46,541 nt of DNA, taken from assembly GCA_009784615.1 (NCBI GenBank), contig WRBJ01000012.1, forward strand, positions 1 through 46,541, read 5' to 3'. A program made the position numbers and the translations under genes. Shown one piece after another: positions 8,299 to 15,439 of the stretch (position 1 is the stretch's first letter; every line of letters begins with the position of its first letter). A model generated the notes under the pieces. The model saw only the letters and a list, made by a program, of their open reading frames with translations. It searched no databases and had not been told where the DNA came from. The stretch comes from Defluviitaleaceae bacterium (GTDB lineage: Bacteria > Bacillota > Clostridia > Lachnospirales > WRAX01).

Positions 8299-8958
8299 AT
8301 GCAGATAAATACTAAGATTATAAAACATTATCTACGCAATGTAATATTTGTCAATGGTACGTCGTATGCGGGCAAATCCACAATGGTTAAAATGCTTGCT
8401 GATAAATACGGTTTGGTACATTGCGGTGAAAATTACGATTGTGTACCAAAAGGTATTATAACGCCAGAAACTCACCCAAACCTATGCTATTTTCAAACAA
8501 TGGGAAGCTGGCAAGAGTTTATAAGCCGCACGCCGCAACAATATTATAATTGGCTGATAGAAACGCAATATGAGCTTGTGCCGTTTGAGATAATGTACTT
8601 AATCAGCGTTTCGCAAACGCAAAAGACGATTGTAGATACCAATATTCCAATTGAAATATTGCGTGAAATTGCCGATTACAACCAAGTTGCAATAATGCTT
8701 TCGCCGCAATTTATGTCGGTTGAACATTTTTTTGATAGGGATGACCCTGACAAGGTTTTTCTTAAAGAACAAATTGCAAAGCATCCCGACCCCGATTGGG
8801 CAATGCAAAACTTCCTTGCCTGTATGGCGAAGTATAATAGCAAAGAGGCTTATGATGGATTTGCAAATAGTGGATTTTTTACAATTGTGCGAGAGGATAC
8901 AGCAGTTGATACAAGGCAAGAAACGATGGATATCCTTGCGAAACACTTCGGAATATAA
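8299..8958 (+). CDS. P-loop kinase-like NTPase
   Basis: A 219-aa soluble protein with an N-terminal Walker A, FVNGTSYAGKSTMVK (about residues 16-30). The layout resembles small-molecule kinases such as chloramphenicol phosphotransferase-like enzymes or AAA_33 proteins, but I cannot name a substrate. The start has AAGGAG upstream. Its last 80 bp are overlapped on the other strand by the tail of the prophage integrase, an accident of integration. It is the last host gene before the prophage. Confidence 0.75.
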   Translation: MQINTKIIKHYLRNVIFVNGTSYAGKSTMVKMLADKYGLVHCGENYDCVPKGIITPETHPNLCYFQTMGSWQEFISRTPQQYYNWLIETQYELVPFEIMYLISVSQTQKTIVDTNIPIEILREIADYNQVAIMLSPQFMSVEHFFDRDDPDKVFLKEQIAKHPDPDWAMQNFLACMAKYNSKEAYDGFANSGFFTIVREDTAVDTRQETMDILAKHFGI

Positions 8959-10528
8959 GAAAAAAGGCGGCTAAGACCGCCCTTTTGCTTCTATTAGAGC
9001 ATTTTAAATCCGAACCACTATTTGATTGTATGGCTTCGGGATTATTTGGTTTTTTGGTGCTTTGCTTCATTTCGATGTACGATATTTGTTTGCCGTCTTT
9101 GATATTGTAGTAGATGATTAATTTGTTGTCGTAGATGTATATGGAGTTTATGAAAACATCTATTATGCGGCGTTGGAAGGTTTCGTCTAGGGGGTCGCCT
9201 TTGCAAAAAGTTTCCAGCCAAGCCGTGATTTGTTCTTCGGTGTAGCGGATGTTGTTTGCTATGTGAAGGCGGGCGAGGTCTTGCTCGGTATCTATTTTTT
9301 GCGCTTCGAGGGTTTCGATTTTTTCGTAGTAGTGTTTTTTGATTTTGTCGGGGGCTTCTAGCGAAGCATTTACGGCTTTGTTGATGTCTATATCTAATCT
9401 TGTAATGCGGTTTTCTATTTCTTTTATTTTTTGGTTGTTAAATTCGTTATCGTGAGCTTGTACTATGCGGGAAGCAATATATTTTATGCGTTCGGGCGTT
9501 AGTACGTATTCGAGTGTTTGCTCTACTACGTACCACTCTAAAAAGCCCTTTTTTTCGTTTGTTTTTTTGCAAGTTTTGAGTTTCTTTTTTCTGCCACAGG
9601 CATAATAATTATGTACTTTGCCCGTTCGACTTGTCCCTGCGTCGCCTACAAGGCGTGTGCCGCATAGTCCGCAGTATGCTTTGCCTTGCAACAAGAAGTC
9701 TTGGCGGGCTTTTGCGGTAGCTGGTGCGTGTTTTTTTGCCGTCAATTTGTCTTGGACGGTAAAAAATATTTTTTCGTCTATGAGCGGTGGACAAACTCCA
9801 ACAACTTCCTCGCCTTTGTGCATATATTTTCCTATGTATTTTGTATTACGTAGGGTGCCTTGAAATGATTTAAGCGTGAAGAGTTTGCCTGTTTGGTTTC
9901 TGTGTCCTTTTTGGTTTAGCTCGTCGATTATTTTTCTTTTTGAAGCGCCTTTTGCGTATTGTTCAAAAACGTATTGGATGATTGGGGCTGTTTTTTCGTC
10001 TTTTACAAGTTTTTTATCTTCGATTTTATAACCAAATGGAGCTTTGCCGCCGACGTGATTACCTTTTAGGGCGGCTTCACGTTGCCCACGTTTTACGTGT
10101 TTTGAAAGATTTGCACTGTAATATTCTGCCATACTTTCTAGCATACCCTCTAAAATTATACCTTCGGGGTCTGATGATATATTTTCTGTAGCAGATACAA
10201 CATTAACGCCCGATTTTTTTAGTTTTGCCTTGTACATTGCGCTATCGTAGCGGTTGCGTGCGAAGCGGTCGAGCTTCCACACTATTACGGCGGCAAATTG
10301 TTTTTTTGCACTATCTGTTACCATACGTTGAAAATCAGGTCTATCGTCTGTTTTTGCTGACAATGCACGGTCGATATATTCGCCGACTATAAAAAAGCCT
10401 TCACGCTCTGCGAAGGCATAACAGTCCCTTAATTGTCCATCTATGCTTTGGTCTTGTTGGCTATGGCTTGAATATCGAGCATATATAACGGCGGGGATTA
10501 GGTCTTTTTGTTTTTTTAATGCGGACAT
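8879..10528 (-). CDS. Large serine recombinase (phage integrase), tail altered by integration
   Basis: A 549-aa site-specific serine recombinase. The resolvase domain (about 10-155) has YARYSS with S20 as likely nucleophile and LDRFARN. The recombinase domain spans about 165-265, a zinc ribbon has CGLCG and CGRKKKLKTC (about 283-320), and a coiled coil lies near 365-425. GAGGTGAT precedes the ATG. It is the last gene of the leftward lysogeny operon. Residues 514-549 are read from host DNA, through the hairpin at 8961-8986 and into the antisense of the kinase gene. In the excised circle the frame would continue instead into 39642-39714, giving 536 aa. Confidence 0.95.
   Translation of the reverse strand: MSALKKQKDLIPAVIYARYSSHSQQDQSIDGQLRDCYAFAEREGFFIVGEYIDRALSAKTDDRPDFQRMVTDSAKKQFAAVIVWKLDRFARNRYDSAMYKAKLKKSGVNVVSATENISSDPEGIILEGMLESMAEYYSANLSKHVKRGQREAALKGNHVGGKAPFGYKIEDKKLVKDEKTAPIIQYVFEQYAKGASKRKIIDELNQKGHRNQTGKLFTLKSFQGTLRNTKYIGKYMHKGEEVVGVCPPLIDEKIFFTVQDKLTAKKHAPATAKARQDFLLQGKAYCGLCGTRLVGDAGTSRTGKVHNYYACGRKKKLKTCKKTNEKKGFLEWYVVEQTLEYVLTPERIKYIASRIVQAHDNEFNNQKIKEIENRITRLDIDINKAVNASLEAPDKIKKHYYEKIETLEAQKIDTEQDLARLHIANNIRYTEEQITAWLETFCKGDPLDETFQRRIIDVFINSIYIYDNKLIIYYNIKDGKQISYIEMKQSTKKPNNPEAIQSNSGSDLKCSNRSKRAVLAAFFLIFRSVSQGYPSFLALYQLLYPLAQL
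8961..8986. terminator. Bidirectional terminator, probably shared by kinase gene and tRNA-Pro
   Basis: AAAAAGGCGG (8961-8970), loop CTAAGA, CCGCCCTTTT (8977-8986). It ends the kinase-like gene on the plus strand. If the prophage is removed, the same hairpin lies 4 nt beyond the 3' end of tRNA-Pro, with a T-run in the correct place on the minus strand. It was therefore probably also the tRNA terminator. Confidence 0.85.
8967..9016. other. attL (B half + CT + P' half)
   Basis: The host half is 8967-8990, the crossover CT is 8991-8992 and the phage half is 8993-9016, which contains AAATCCGAACC at 9006-9016. The phage half is the inverted partner of 39691-39714. Confidence 0.8.
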
Positions 10529-10540
10529 ATTATCACCTCG

Positions 10541-11503
10541 TTAATCGACAATTACCGAAAAAATACGTTCTATTGTAGCACCGCCGCCAGTAATGCGAGC
10601 CAATGCATCATTACGTGCGCCTGTTTGACCGCCGATTTGCCACGTCCACGACGCAAAACCGTTTGTATCTGATGTAGTATCTCCAAGACCTTCCGCAGTA
10701 GCCCAAGTTGCATACCTAATTTCTAACTTATATTGAGTGTTCGGCAAGCCTTGTATGGAAATAGTTACACGTTCGTTGCGGCGTACTTCGGTCGGAATAG
10801 AAATAATTTGTAACGCTTGGGTTGTGGGTGTTGGTGTAGTTGGCTCGGTTATAGCGGGTTGTACAACGGTTGTCGTCGCTACCGTTGGTGGTTGGGTTGT
10901 TTGGGCTTGGGTTATTGTCGCTTGTTCTTGGTGTGGTTCTATAGTTGTAATTTCTTGCATTTGTGGCTCTGTTATGACTTCGTATGCCGTTGTTATTGGT
11001 TCGGTTTGTTGGTCGTTTTCGGCATATGTTTCTATATAGGGCGGCTCTGTTTGTGCCGTTTGCGACTGGTCTTCGAGTTCTTGCAAAACAATACCAAAAA
11101 CACCTATCATAAAAAGCAAGAAAATTATAAATATAGCACCACCGCCGACCCAAACATACCAACGCTTATATAACGGAATATTTGATTTGCTCATTTGTAA
11201 CACCTCATCATTAGTTAAAATTTGGCTTTGAGTAGCTTTATTGATAATTTGTGGCGTTTTTATGTTAGTAGGCAGAGTTTGCTTGTTTTTGGCTTCGATT
11301 ATTTTTTTGATTGGTAGTATGAAAGGGTAGTATACCAAAGCGACCATTGCCCATATTGAAAGCCAAATTGTGTAATACGAAGCCCAATATACAATCCACA
11401 CCCATATTAAAAAAATAGCGGTTTTGGCTGTTAGGCGTATGCCGAAAACCATACCAAGACTGCCTTTTGCTGGTCTTAGTCTTTTTGTTATGCCTACTAG
11501 CAT
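10541..11503 (-). CDS. Prophage membrane protein with Thr/Pro-rich linker and Ig-like C-terminus
   Basis: A 320-aa protein of unknown function. Three hydrophobic segments can be seen, near 28-45, 46-68 and 116-138. A Thr/Pro/Gln-rich spacer (about 145-228) follows, then a C-terminal domain of about 90 residues (IISIPTEVRRNERVTISIQG onward) that reads like an Ig-like or bacterial surface beta-sandwich. AGGTGATAAA supports the ATG. It lies between repressor and integrase, so it is probably made in the lysogen. That position suits a superinfection-exclusion or host-surface conversion protein, but this is inference. Confidence 0.75.
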   Translation of the reverse strand: MLVGITKRLRPAKGSLGMVFGIRLTAKTAIFLIWVWIVYWASYYTIWLSIWAMVALVYYPFILPIKKIIEAKNKQTLPTNIKTPQIINKATQSQILTNDEVLQMSKSNIPLYKRWYVWVGGGAIFIIFLLFMIGVFGIVLQELEDQSQTAQTEPPYIETYAENDQQTEPITTAYEVITEPQMQEITTIEPHQEQATITQAQTTQPPTVATTTVVQPAITEPTTPTPTTQALQIISIPTEVRRNERVTISIQGLPNTQYKLEIRYATWATAEGLGDTTSDTNGFASWTWQIGGQTGARNDALARITGGGATIERIFSVIVD

Positions 11504-11539
11504 TTTATCACCTCAATTTTATCTTAATTTATATACGCT

Positions 11540-12073
11540 TTACCCAATTTGGGTGTTCTCGTATGTCGAATACAAACCCTTGCCGCTTTTTGCGTCGGCG
11601 TATCTTTGACGCACTAGGTCAATTGCTTCTTCTTCTGTTAGCCCTTTGTTCCATTCAGCAAAGATTTCCTCTTTAGTCGGGCTTGTTTCAATCGAAAATT
11701 CAACATCATAATTTGGTTGATAGTCAATATAACTTTCCATAGATGCTGTCATTTCGACGGTTCGCTTAATATGGTCTTTGCCATCTTTATTTAATGCCCT
11801 ATATGCAATTAAAAGTCTGACTTCGTCGGCTGTTTTTGCGTAAGCTGATGAACTTTGACCGCTTATCCCCAATAATTCGTTACCTGTAACTTCAAGCACT
11901 TTTGCAAGTTTCTTTATTGTTTCAACATCGGGTTCATTTAAACCATTTTCGTATCTGCTCAATGTCGAAGATGGAATACCAGTCTTTTCTGCTAGTTCCC
12001 TTTGCAACAATCCTTTTTGCGTTCTGAAGCCGATAAGGCGTTGCCCAAAAGTAAGATTATCGACCTTTATCAC
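11540..12073 (-). CDS. XRE-family prophage repressor (CI-like)
   Basis: A 177-aa protein with an HTH_3 domain at about 8-63 (KGLLQRELAEKTGIPSSTL then SRYENG). The remaining 110 residues probably dimerise. There is no LexA/S24 serine-lysine protease region, and no ImmA-like metalloprotease gene is adjacent, so induction is unlikely to be simple RecA-assisted self-cleavage. The GTG start is only about 7 nt from the predicted transcript start (promoter 12088-12116) and lacks a clear ribosome site. The mRNA would be nearly leaderless, as for lambda cI from PRM. It probably binds the operators at 12126-12208. Confidence 0.88.
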   Translation of the reverse strand: MIKVDNLTFGQRLIGFRTQKGLLQRELAEKTGIPSSTLSRYENGLNEPDVETIKKLAKVLEVTGNELLGISGQSSSAYAKTADEVRLLIAYRALNKDGKDHIKRTVEMTASMESYIDYQPNYDVEFSIETSPTKEEIFAEWNKGLTEEEAIDLVRQRYADAKSGKGLYSTYENTQIG

Positions 12074-12087
12074 CTCATTTCTATAAC

Positions 12088-12116
12088 ATTATAAAACTCT
12101 TTTCGATATATGTCAA
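12088..12116 (-). promoter_or_regulatory. Leftward lysogeny promoter
   Basis: On the minus strand there is TTGACA (12116-12111), a 17-nt spacer and TATAAT (12093-12088), a perfect consensus. It drives repressor, membrane protein and integrase as one unit. Confidence 0.85.
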
Positions 12117-12125
12117 CAAGAAATT

Positions 12126-12208
12126 TTCCATTTTTGAAAATAAATCTAAAAAAATGCTTGACAATTTCCAATAATGGAATTATACTAATGTTAATCCCAT
12201 TATTGGAA
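12126..12208. promoter_or_regulatory. Three related operators of the phage switch
   Basis: TTCCAATAATGGAA (12166-12179) lies between the -35 and -10 of the rightward promoter. TCCCATTATTGGAA (12195-12208) lies just after its expected start point. TTCCATTTTTGAAA (12126-12139) is upstream, near the leftward -35. All fit a dyad of the form TTCCAnTAnTGGAA, with at most two differences. They are probable sites for the repressor and the Cro-like protein. Confidence 0.8.
12158..12186 (+). promoter_or_regulatory. Rightward early promoter
   Basis: TTGACA (12158-12163), a 17-nt spacer and TATACT (12181-12186), with an operator in the spacer. It drives the Cro-like gene and the early region. Confidence 0.88.
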
Positions 12209-12227
12209 TTGAAAGCGAGGTGTAATT

Positions 12228-12431
12228 ATGTGCTATCCAAACCTAGAAGCCGAACAGGCGAGAAGTGGACACAAAGACGCTTTTGTTGCACAAAAACTTA
12301 ATATTACAAGTAAGTCTTACCAAAACAAAAAAAGATACGGAACTTTCAAAGTTAGCGAAGCGGAGATTTTAATAAAAATGTATCAATGTGAATTTGAGTA
12401 TTTATTTGCCCGTGAACCACAAACCGCCTAA
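12228..12431 (+). CDS. Small Cro-like HTH protein
   Basis: A 67-aa protein, the first rightward gene after the switch. FVAQKLNITSKSYQNKKRYG looks like the second and third helices of an XRE-type HTH. AREP near the end is typical of small Firmicute phage regulators that recognise the same operators as the repressor. GCGAGGTG precedes the ATG. Its position opposite the repressor and behind an operator-covered promoter argues for a Cro role. Confidence 0.75.
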   Translation: MCYPNLEAEQARSGHKDAFVAQKLNITSKSYQNKKRYGTFKVSEAEILIKMYQCEFEYLFAREPQTA

Positions 12432-12457
12432 CACCACCACGAAAGGGGATTTAAAAA

Positions 12458-12634
12458 ATGTGTAAATTTGAAAAGGCATATGAAAACGCAAAGCATATTG
12501 CGGTACGTTCTACAAAAGAGGGCTGGAATTATAGATATATTATTGAATTATCTAACAAAGCCGCCGACAAACACGGGATTAATCATATAGATTTTTTGGC
12601 TGATGTTTTATCGGAATATGACAATTTGAGGTGA
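12458..12634 (+). CDS. Small hypothetical phage protein, 58 aa
   Basis: A 58-residue ORF starting MCKFEKAYENAKHIAV, with AAAGGGGA upstream. It is charged and soluble. It ends 7 bp before the next gene in the early operon. The tight packing and good ribosome site support it as real. No function is recognised. Confidence 0.65.
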   Translation: MCKFEKAYENAKHIAVRSTKEGWNYRYIIELSNKAADKHGINHIDFLADVLSEYDNLR

Positions 12635-12641
12635 TGAGCTT

Positions 12642-12938
12642 ATGACAAGCAATGATTTACATAGGTCGTATAATGCCGCATACCAGCTATGCGCCCGATA
12701 CCTTAACGTCGCCACGAAAGAGGACTTTTTGGAAGCGGCACACGAAGCTATTGCGCTGGATGGGCTTGCAAGGGAAGTTACTTTTGTCACATTGCGCAAT
12801 ATGGAAGAAAAGGCTTTTGGGTATACGTTAGCAATGCGGGATAGCATTATATGGAAGGCTTACATAAAGCATATTGACGGGCATTTTTACCGCAAGCCAA
12901 AGCGGGCGGCGGGGCAAGATTTTAATAAAAGCAGGTGA
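12642..12938 (+). CDS. Hypothetical early phage protein, 98 aa
   Basis: A soluble, mostly helical protein (starts MTSNDLHRSYNAAYQLCARY) with a basic tail, PKRAAGQDFNKSR. GAGGTGATGAGC precedes the ATG, and the ribosome site lies in the end of the previous gene. Function unknown. Confidence 0.7.
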   Translation: MTSNDLHRSYNAAYQLCARYLNVATKEDFLEAAHEAIALDGLAREVTFVTLRNMEEKAFGYTLAMRDSIIWKAYIKHIDGHFYRKPKRAAGQDFNKSR

Positions 12939-12945
12939 TTGGGCG

Positions 12946-13155
12946 GTGCGTAAAGGCTATATACGGAAAGAAATGGAAAAGAGGTTGCGGCGGTCGGGTG
13001 TTCATCCGCAGGATATACAAGAAATTGCGGATTTTATAGAGCAGGCTAGGCGGCGTGATAGGCAGTTTGCCAGCGGCAAGCCGCCGCAGAGAGAAGAAAG
13101 CATATTTGTATGCATAGAAAGGAGCGCAAAAGATGGACAAACAAAAGGAAAATGA
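12946..13155 (+). CDS. Hypothetical early phage protein, 69 aa
   Basis: A highly basic protein (VRKGYIRKEMEKRLRRSG). The frame is open from 12874, but GTG at 12946 has AGGTGAT at the right distance and starts just after the preceding stop. It overlaps the next gene by 23 bp. Function unknown. Confidence 0.6.
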   Translation: MRKGYIRKEMEKRLRRSGVHPQDIQEIADFIEQARRRDRQFASGKPPQREESIFVCIERSAKDGQTKGK

Positions 13156-13339
13156 CATTTTGCGTAATGCTGTTTTGTTGGATGATGCAAGGGCTGTTAC
13201 AGAGATTATAAATGATTTACCTAGGGACTTTAAACTGCTTTTTGTTGGGCAAGTTTTGGGATTTGCTACAGCAAAAGGCATTGATACAAACCCGCCGCCA
13301 ACGCCTACCGTTGAAATGGCGGCGGAAATTGCAGTATGA
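13133..13339 (+). CDS. Hypothetical early phage protein, 68 aa
   Basis: A small soluble protein (MDKQKENDILRNAVLLDDAR) with AAAGGAGCG upstream of the ATG. No domain is recognised. The middle could form a helical hairpin and the tail is proline-rich (NPPPTPTVEM). Part of the densely packed early operon. Confidence 0.65.
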   Translation: MDKQKENDILRNAVLLDDARAVTEIINDLPRDFKLLFVGQVLGFATAKGIDTNPPPTPTVEMAAEIAV

Positions 13340-13353
13340 AAGGGGCGTAAGAT

Positions 13354-13602
13354 ATGGCTATTAAAACGCTTGCGCCACATCAACGACTTGTGCAATGCGG
13401 GCAGACGGCGTTACGTGCGCCCGACGGGACACCGTTGCCCGCCGTGCCTATGTATATAATAGTTGGTGATGATGTGGTATGTGAAAAAACGGGGCTTGCG
13501 GAAAGCGAAATTGATTTGCACCGTGATATTGCCGCAGAGCTTGCGGCGTTGTTTGGGCAATATGTGGAAGGCGTGGAAGCCTTGGAAAGGAGTGTTACAT
13601 AA
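13354..13602 (+). CDS. Hypothetical early phage protein, 82 aa
   Basis: An acidic soluble protein starting MAIKTLAPHQRLVQCGQTAL. GAAAGGGGCG lies upstream. Its stop overlaps the ATG of the next gene (TAATG), which implies translational coupling. Function unknown. Confidence 0.65.
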   Translation: MAIKTLAPHQRLVQCGQTALRAPDGTPLPAVPMYIIVGDDVVCEKTGLAESEIDLHRDIAAELAALFGQYVEGVEALERSVT

Positions 13603-13820
13603 TGAAAAAGTATTTTTGCACCATTAGCGTTATTGAGATGGATAAAATCGGCGTGGCTGATGCTGATAAAAAGGTTATTGAGCGGATTATATATGCGCTT
13701 GATTTTGAAACGGCTAAAAACAAGGCTATGGAATGTTTTGCGGCATATGCGGCGAAAGCGGAAAAGGATGTTTTGTTAGAAAGTATTGTTTTTGAAGAAC
13801 AGGGCGGTGAAAGTGTATGA
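13602..13820 (+). CDS. Hypothetical early phage protein, 72 aa
   Basis: Starts MKKYFCTISVIEMDKIGVAD, with GGAAAGGAG upstream of the ATG. It is a small alpha/beta protein with an alanine-rich helix (CFAAYAAKAEKD). It overlaps the following gene by 4 bp (ATGA). Function unknown. Confidence 0.65.
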   Translation: MKKYFCTISVIEMDKIGVADADKKVIERIIYALDFETAKNKAMECFAAYAAKAEKDVLLESIVFEEQGGESV

Positions 13821-14431
13821 AATTAAAGACTTTAGCGAAGGTTTGCAGAAAGGAAGGCTTTTTTGCACTATATGACAAAATGGACAATGACGGTAAAGTT
13901 GTTGAGCAATGGCTAGGCTGTTGGGGTGCAGTTTATGTATTGCCCGATTTGCCGCATTTGACGGCAGAGCATATACCAAGGCTTTTTGATTTGACGGCAA
14001 AACAGCTTGGAAAGATAACTATTAAACAACAATTTTTGCCCGAAAATTATAATTTTGACCACGACGATAAAAACGAAAGTGTATGCGAGCGTGAAAAGAT
14101 GACCATAGGTTATGACGGGCGTATTCTGCGCCCTATTATGACAAAGAAGGGTTTAGAGCTTATAGACGACGATTATTTGTCGCCTTTGGATGATGTTGCG
14201 GACGAGCTGGGAATATATGAACGACGGACGGAAAGCGGCAGGGCGTATTTTGCACTTAAGGTAGGCTTTTTAGTTGTTGGAATTATTATGCCGTATGATG
14301 GGATTGACGAAATTCTTGTTGAAGAAATAGAAAAGATGGCTTTTAAAAGTCGCAAGGCGTTGGAAGCGAAAGTTAAAAGACAAAAAAAGACAAAGGAGTG
14401 GTTAGAAGATGAAATGCAAGATATGCAGTAA
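13817..14431 (+). CDS. Hypothetical phage protein, 204 aa
   Basis: The largest unknown gene of the early region. The N-terminal half (about 1-75) contains a predicted alpha/beta unit with GKVVEQWLGCWGAVYVLPDL. The second half holds VGFLVVGIIMPYDGID and a lysine-rich C-terminal helix (about 180-204). It overlaps both neighbours. I do not recognise the family. Confidence 0.7.
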   Translation: MKLKTLAKVCRKEGFFALYDKMDNDGKVVEQWLGCWGAVYVLPDLPHLTAEHIPRLFDLTAKQLGKITIKQQFLPENYNFDHDDKNESVCEREKMTIGYDGRILRPIMTKKGLELIDDDYLSPLDDVADELGIYERRTESGRAYFALKVGFLVVGIIMPYDGIDEILVEEIEKMAFKSRKALEAKVKRQKKTKEWLEDEMQDMQ

Positions 14432-14621
14432 CGAATTTGCCTTATCGAAAAAAGATACATATATCGTCTTTAAAAATATGGGGTTATTTGGTGCTGACAA
14501 ATATTATGATGCGGTTAACTGCCCACAATGCGGATGTCAAAATGTGCTTGGCGAGCGACTTTGTGAATTTGGATTAAAAAAAGTGTCCGAAAGTAGCACA
14601 AATAAGGATGGCGAAAAATGA
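14409..14621 (+). CDS. Small zinc-ribbon protein, 70 aa
   Basis: Two CxxC pairs (KCKICS at the N-terminus and NCPQCGCQ at about 38-43) predict one zinc ribbon. It starts inside the end of the previous gene, behind AAGGAGTGG. Such proteins in phages often bind nucleic acid or regulate transcription, but no specific role can be read. Its last codons (VSESSTN) lie on a DNA repeat shared with two other prophage genes. Confidence 0.7.
   Translation: MKCKICSNEFALSKKDTYIVFKNMGLFGADKYYDAVNCPQCGCQNVLGERLCEFGLKKVSESSTNKDGEK
14579..14604 (+). repeat. Copy 1 of dispersed 26-bp repeat
   Basis: Matches the copy at 27172-27197 at 22 of 26 positions (core GTGTCCGAAA). Encodes VSESSTN in frame. Confidence 0.7.
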
Positions 14622-14773
14622 TGACATTTATTGATTTTGCATTAGCAACAGTTGCTATTTTTATTGGGGTTATGTGTTTGGTTGGTATTATACTTGCGGT
14701 GTATATAACTTTTAGAGTATTTAAGCATTTTAATATCGAGCGCAAAAAGGATGGTGAGAACCGTGGAAAATGA
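14618..14773 (+). CDS. Single-pass membrane peptide, 51 aa
   Basis: Starts MMTFIDFALATVAIFIGVMC. One transmembrane helix covers about residues 5-32, followed by a basic tail (ERKKDGENRGK). AAGGATGGCG precedes the ATG, and it overlaps the genes on either side. The topology (N-out, basic C-in) is inferred. Function unknown. Confidence 0.6.
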   Translation: MMTFIDFALATVAIFIGVMCLVGIILAVYITFRVFKHFNIERKKDGENRGK

Positions 14774-14933
14774 AGAAATGAAGGGTTTAAGCCCAGAAGT
14801 TTTAGAAGAATTTAAAGAAATGGGTTTTATGTTCGCACAGGCTTATATGGCAGTTAAGGAAGGCGTTGCGGCGGCTATGGAGGTTGTTGACGCTTTTGTT
14901 GAAAAAGAAAATAACGGCTTATCTGATACATAA
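14763..14933 (+). CDS. Hypothetical early phage protein, 56 aa
   Basis: A small acidic helical protein (VENEEMKGLSPEVLEEFKEM). Either ATG 14751 or GTG 14763 could start it. GGTGAG sits 5 nt before the GTG. Its stop codon lies inside the long hairpin at 14910-14942. It is the last gene of the first early block. Confidence 0.55.
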   Translation: MENEEMKGLSPEVLEEFKEMGFMFAQAYMAVKEGVAAAMEVVDAFVEKENNGLSDT

Positions 14934-14942
14934 GCCGTTATT
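14910..14942. terminator. 13-bp perfect hairpin at the end of the first early block
   Basis: AATAACGGCTTAT (14910-14922), loop CTGATAC, ATAAGCCGTTATT (14930-14942). The stem is perfect but no T-run follows. It may be a weak terminator, an RNA-processing site or part of the origin region that comes next. Confidence 0.55.
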
Positions 14943-15172
14943 CGCCAAAGGAGATACTGCCTGTTTTTGTGATACCAATCCAAAATTATTTTATCACAAA
15001 AACGGTAAAAAGTCAAGTATTTTTTTGATTTTTTTCGCCTTTTTGGCGAAATGCGGGCTTGTATGAGGTATTAAGTAATTGCAAGTATTAAAAATATTTG
15101 ATGTGTTGCACATACATACGTTTGTACGCTGTTGCGTACAAACTTGAACAAAAAGCCAAGGAGTGATAAAAA
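14943..15172. other. Noncoding hairpin-rich region, candidate replication origin
   Basis: About 230 bp without a gene, just before the rep unit. It contains GTTTTTGTGATA (14963-14974) with its inverse at 14992-15003. It also has TTCGCC-TTTTT-GGCGAA (15034-15050) and a perfect 10-bp stem GTTTGTACGC-TGTT-GCGTACAAAC (15120-15143), with very AT-rich runs between. Rolling-circle origins are usually hairpins beside the HUH rep gene, which makes this the best origin candidate. The nick site is not identified. Confidence 0.45.
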
Positions 15173-15439
15173 ATGAAAGTAGTTAAAATACCGTTTAAGG
15201 TTTTGAAGGATTTATATATGTTGTGGTACAAGCTAGAAGATATTGAAATGCCTTGCGAAGCAAAGCGGAGTTTTGAAGAAATAGGAAAATATTTGCATAG
15301 CAAGGTTAGTATGGTTTTAGCGAACGACGCTTATACGAAGTACGTCGCCACCGACGGCGAGGAAAAACAAGTCTACCTTGAGCAGTACAAGTTTTATAAA
15401 AACCGTGCGGGGGAAGGTGAAAAGAGTGGCGACATATAG
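15173..15439 (+). CDS. Hypothetical protein upstream of rep, 88 aa
   Basis: Starts MKVVKIPFKVLKDLYMLWYK, with CAAGGAGTGAT upstream. It is soluble and charged. It overlaps the rep start by 14 bp and lies just after the candidate origin, so it may be a Rep accessory or copy-control protein. That role rests only on position. Confidence 0.6.
   Translation: MKVVKIPFKVLKDLYMLWYKLEDIEMPCEAKRSFEEIGKYLHSKVSMVLANDAYTKYVATDGEEKQVYLEQYKFYKNRAGEGEKSGDI

Noticed and set aside
8299-8958. Zeta-type toxin
   Set aside because: The Walker A is compatible, but no antitoxin gene is adjacent and the other zeta motifs are not evident.
15034-15050. TTCGCC-TTTTT-GGCGAA as a terminator
   Set aside because: The T-run precedes the stem on the plus strand, and only As follow on the minus strand, so neither direction fits.
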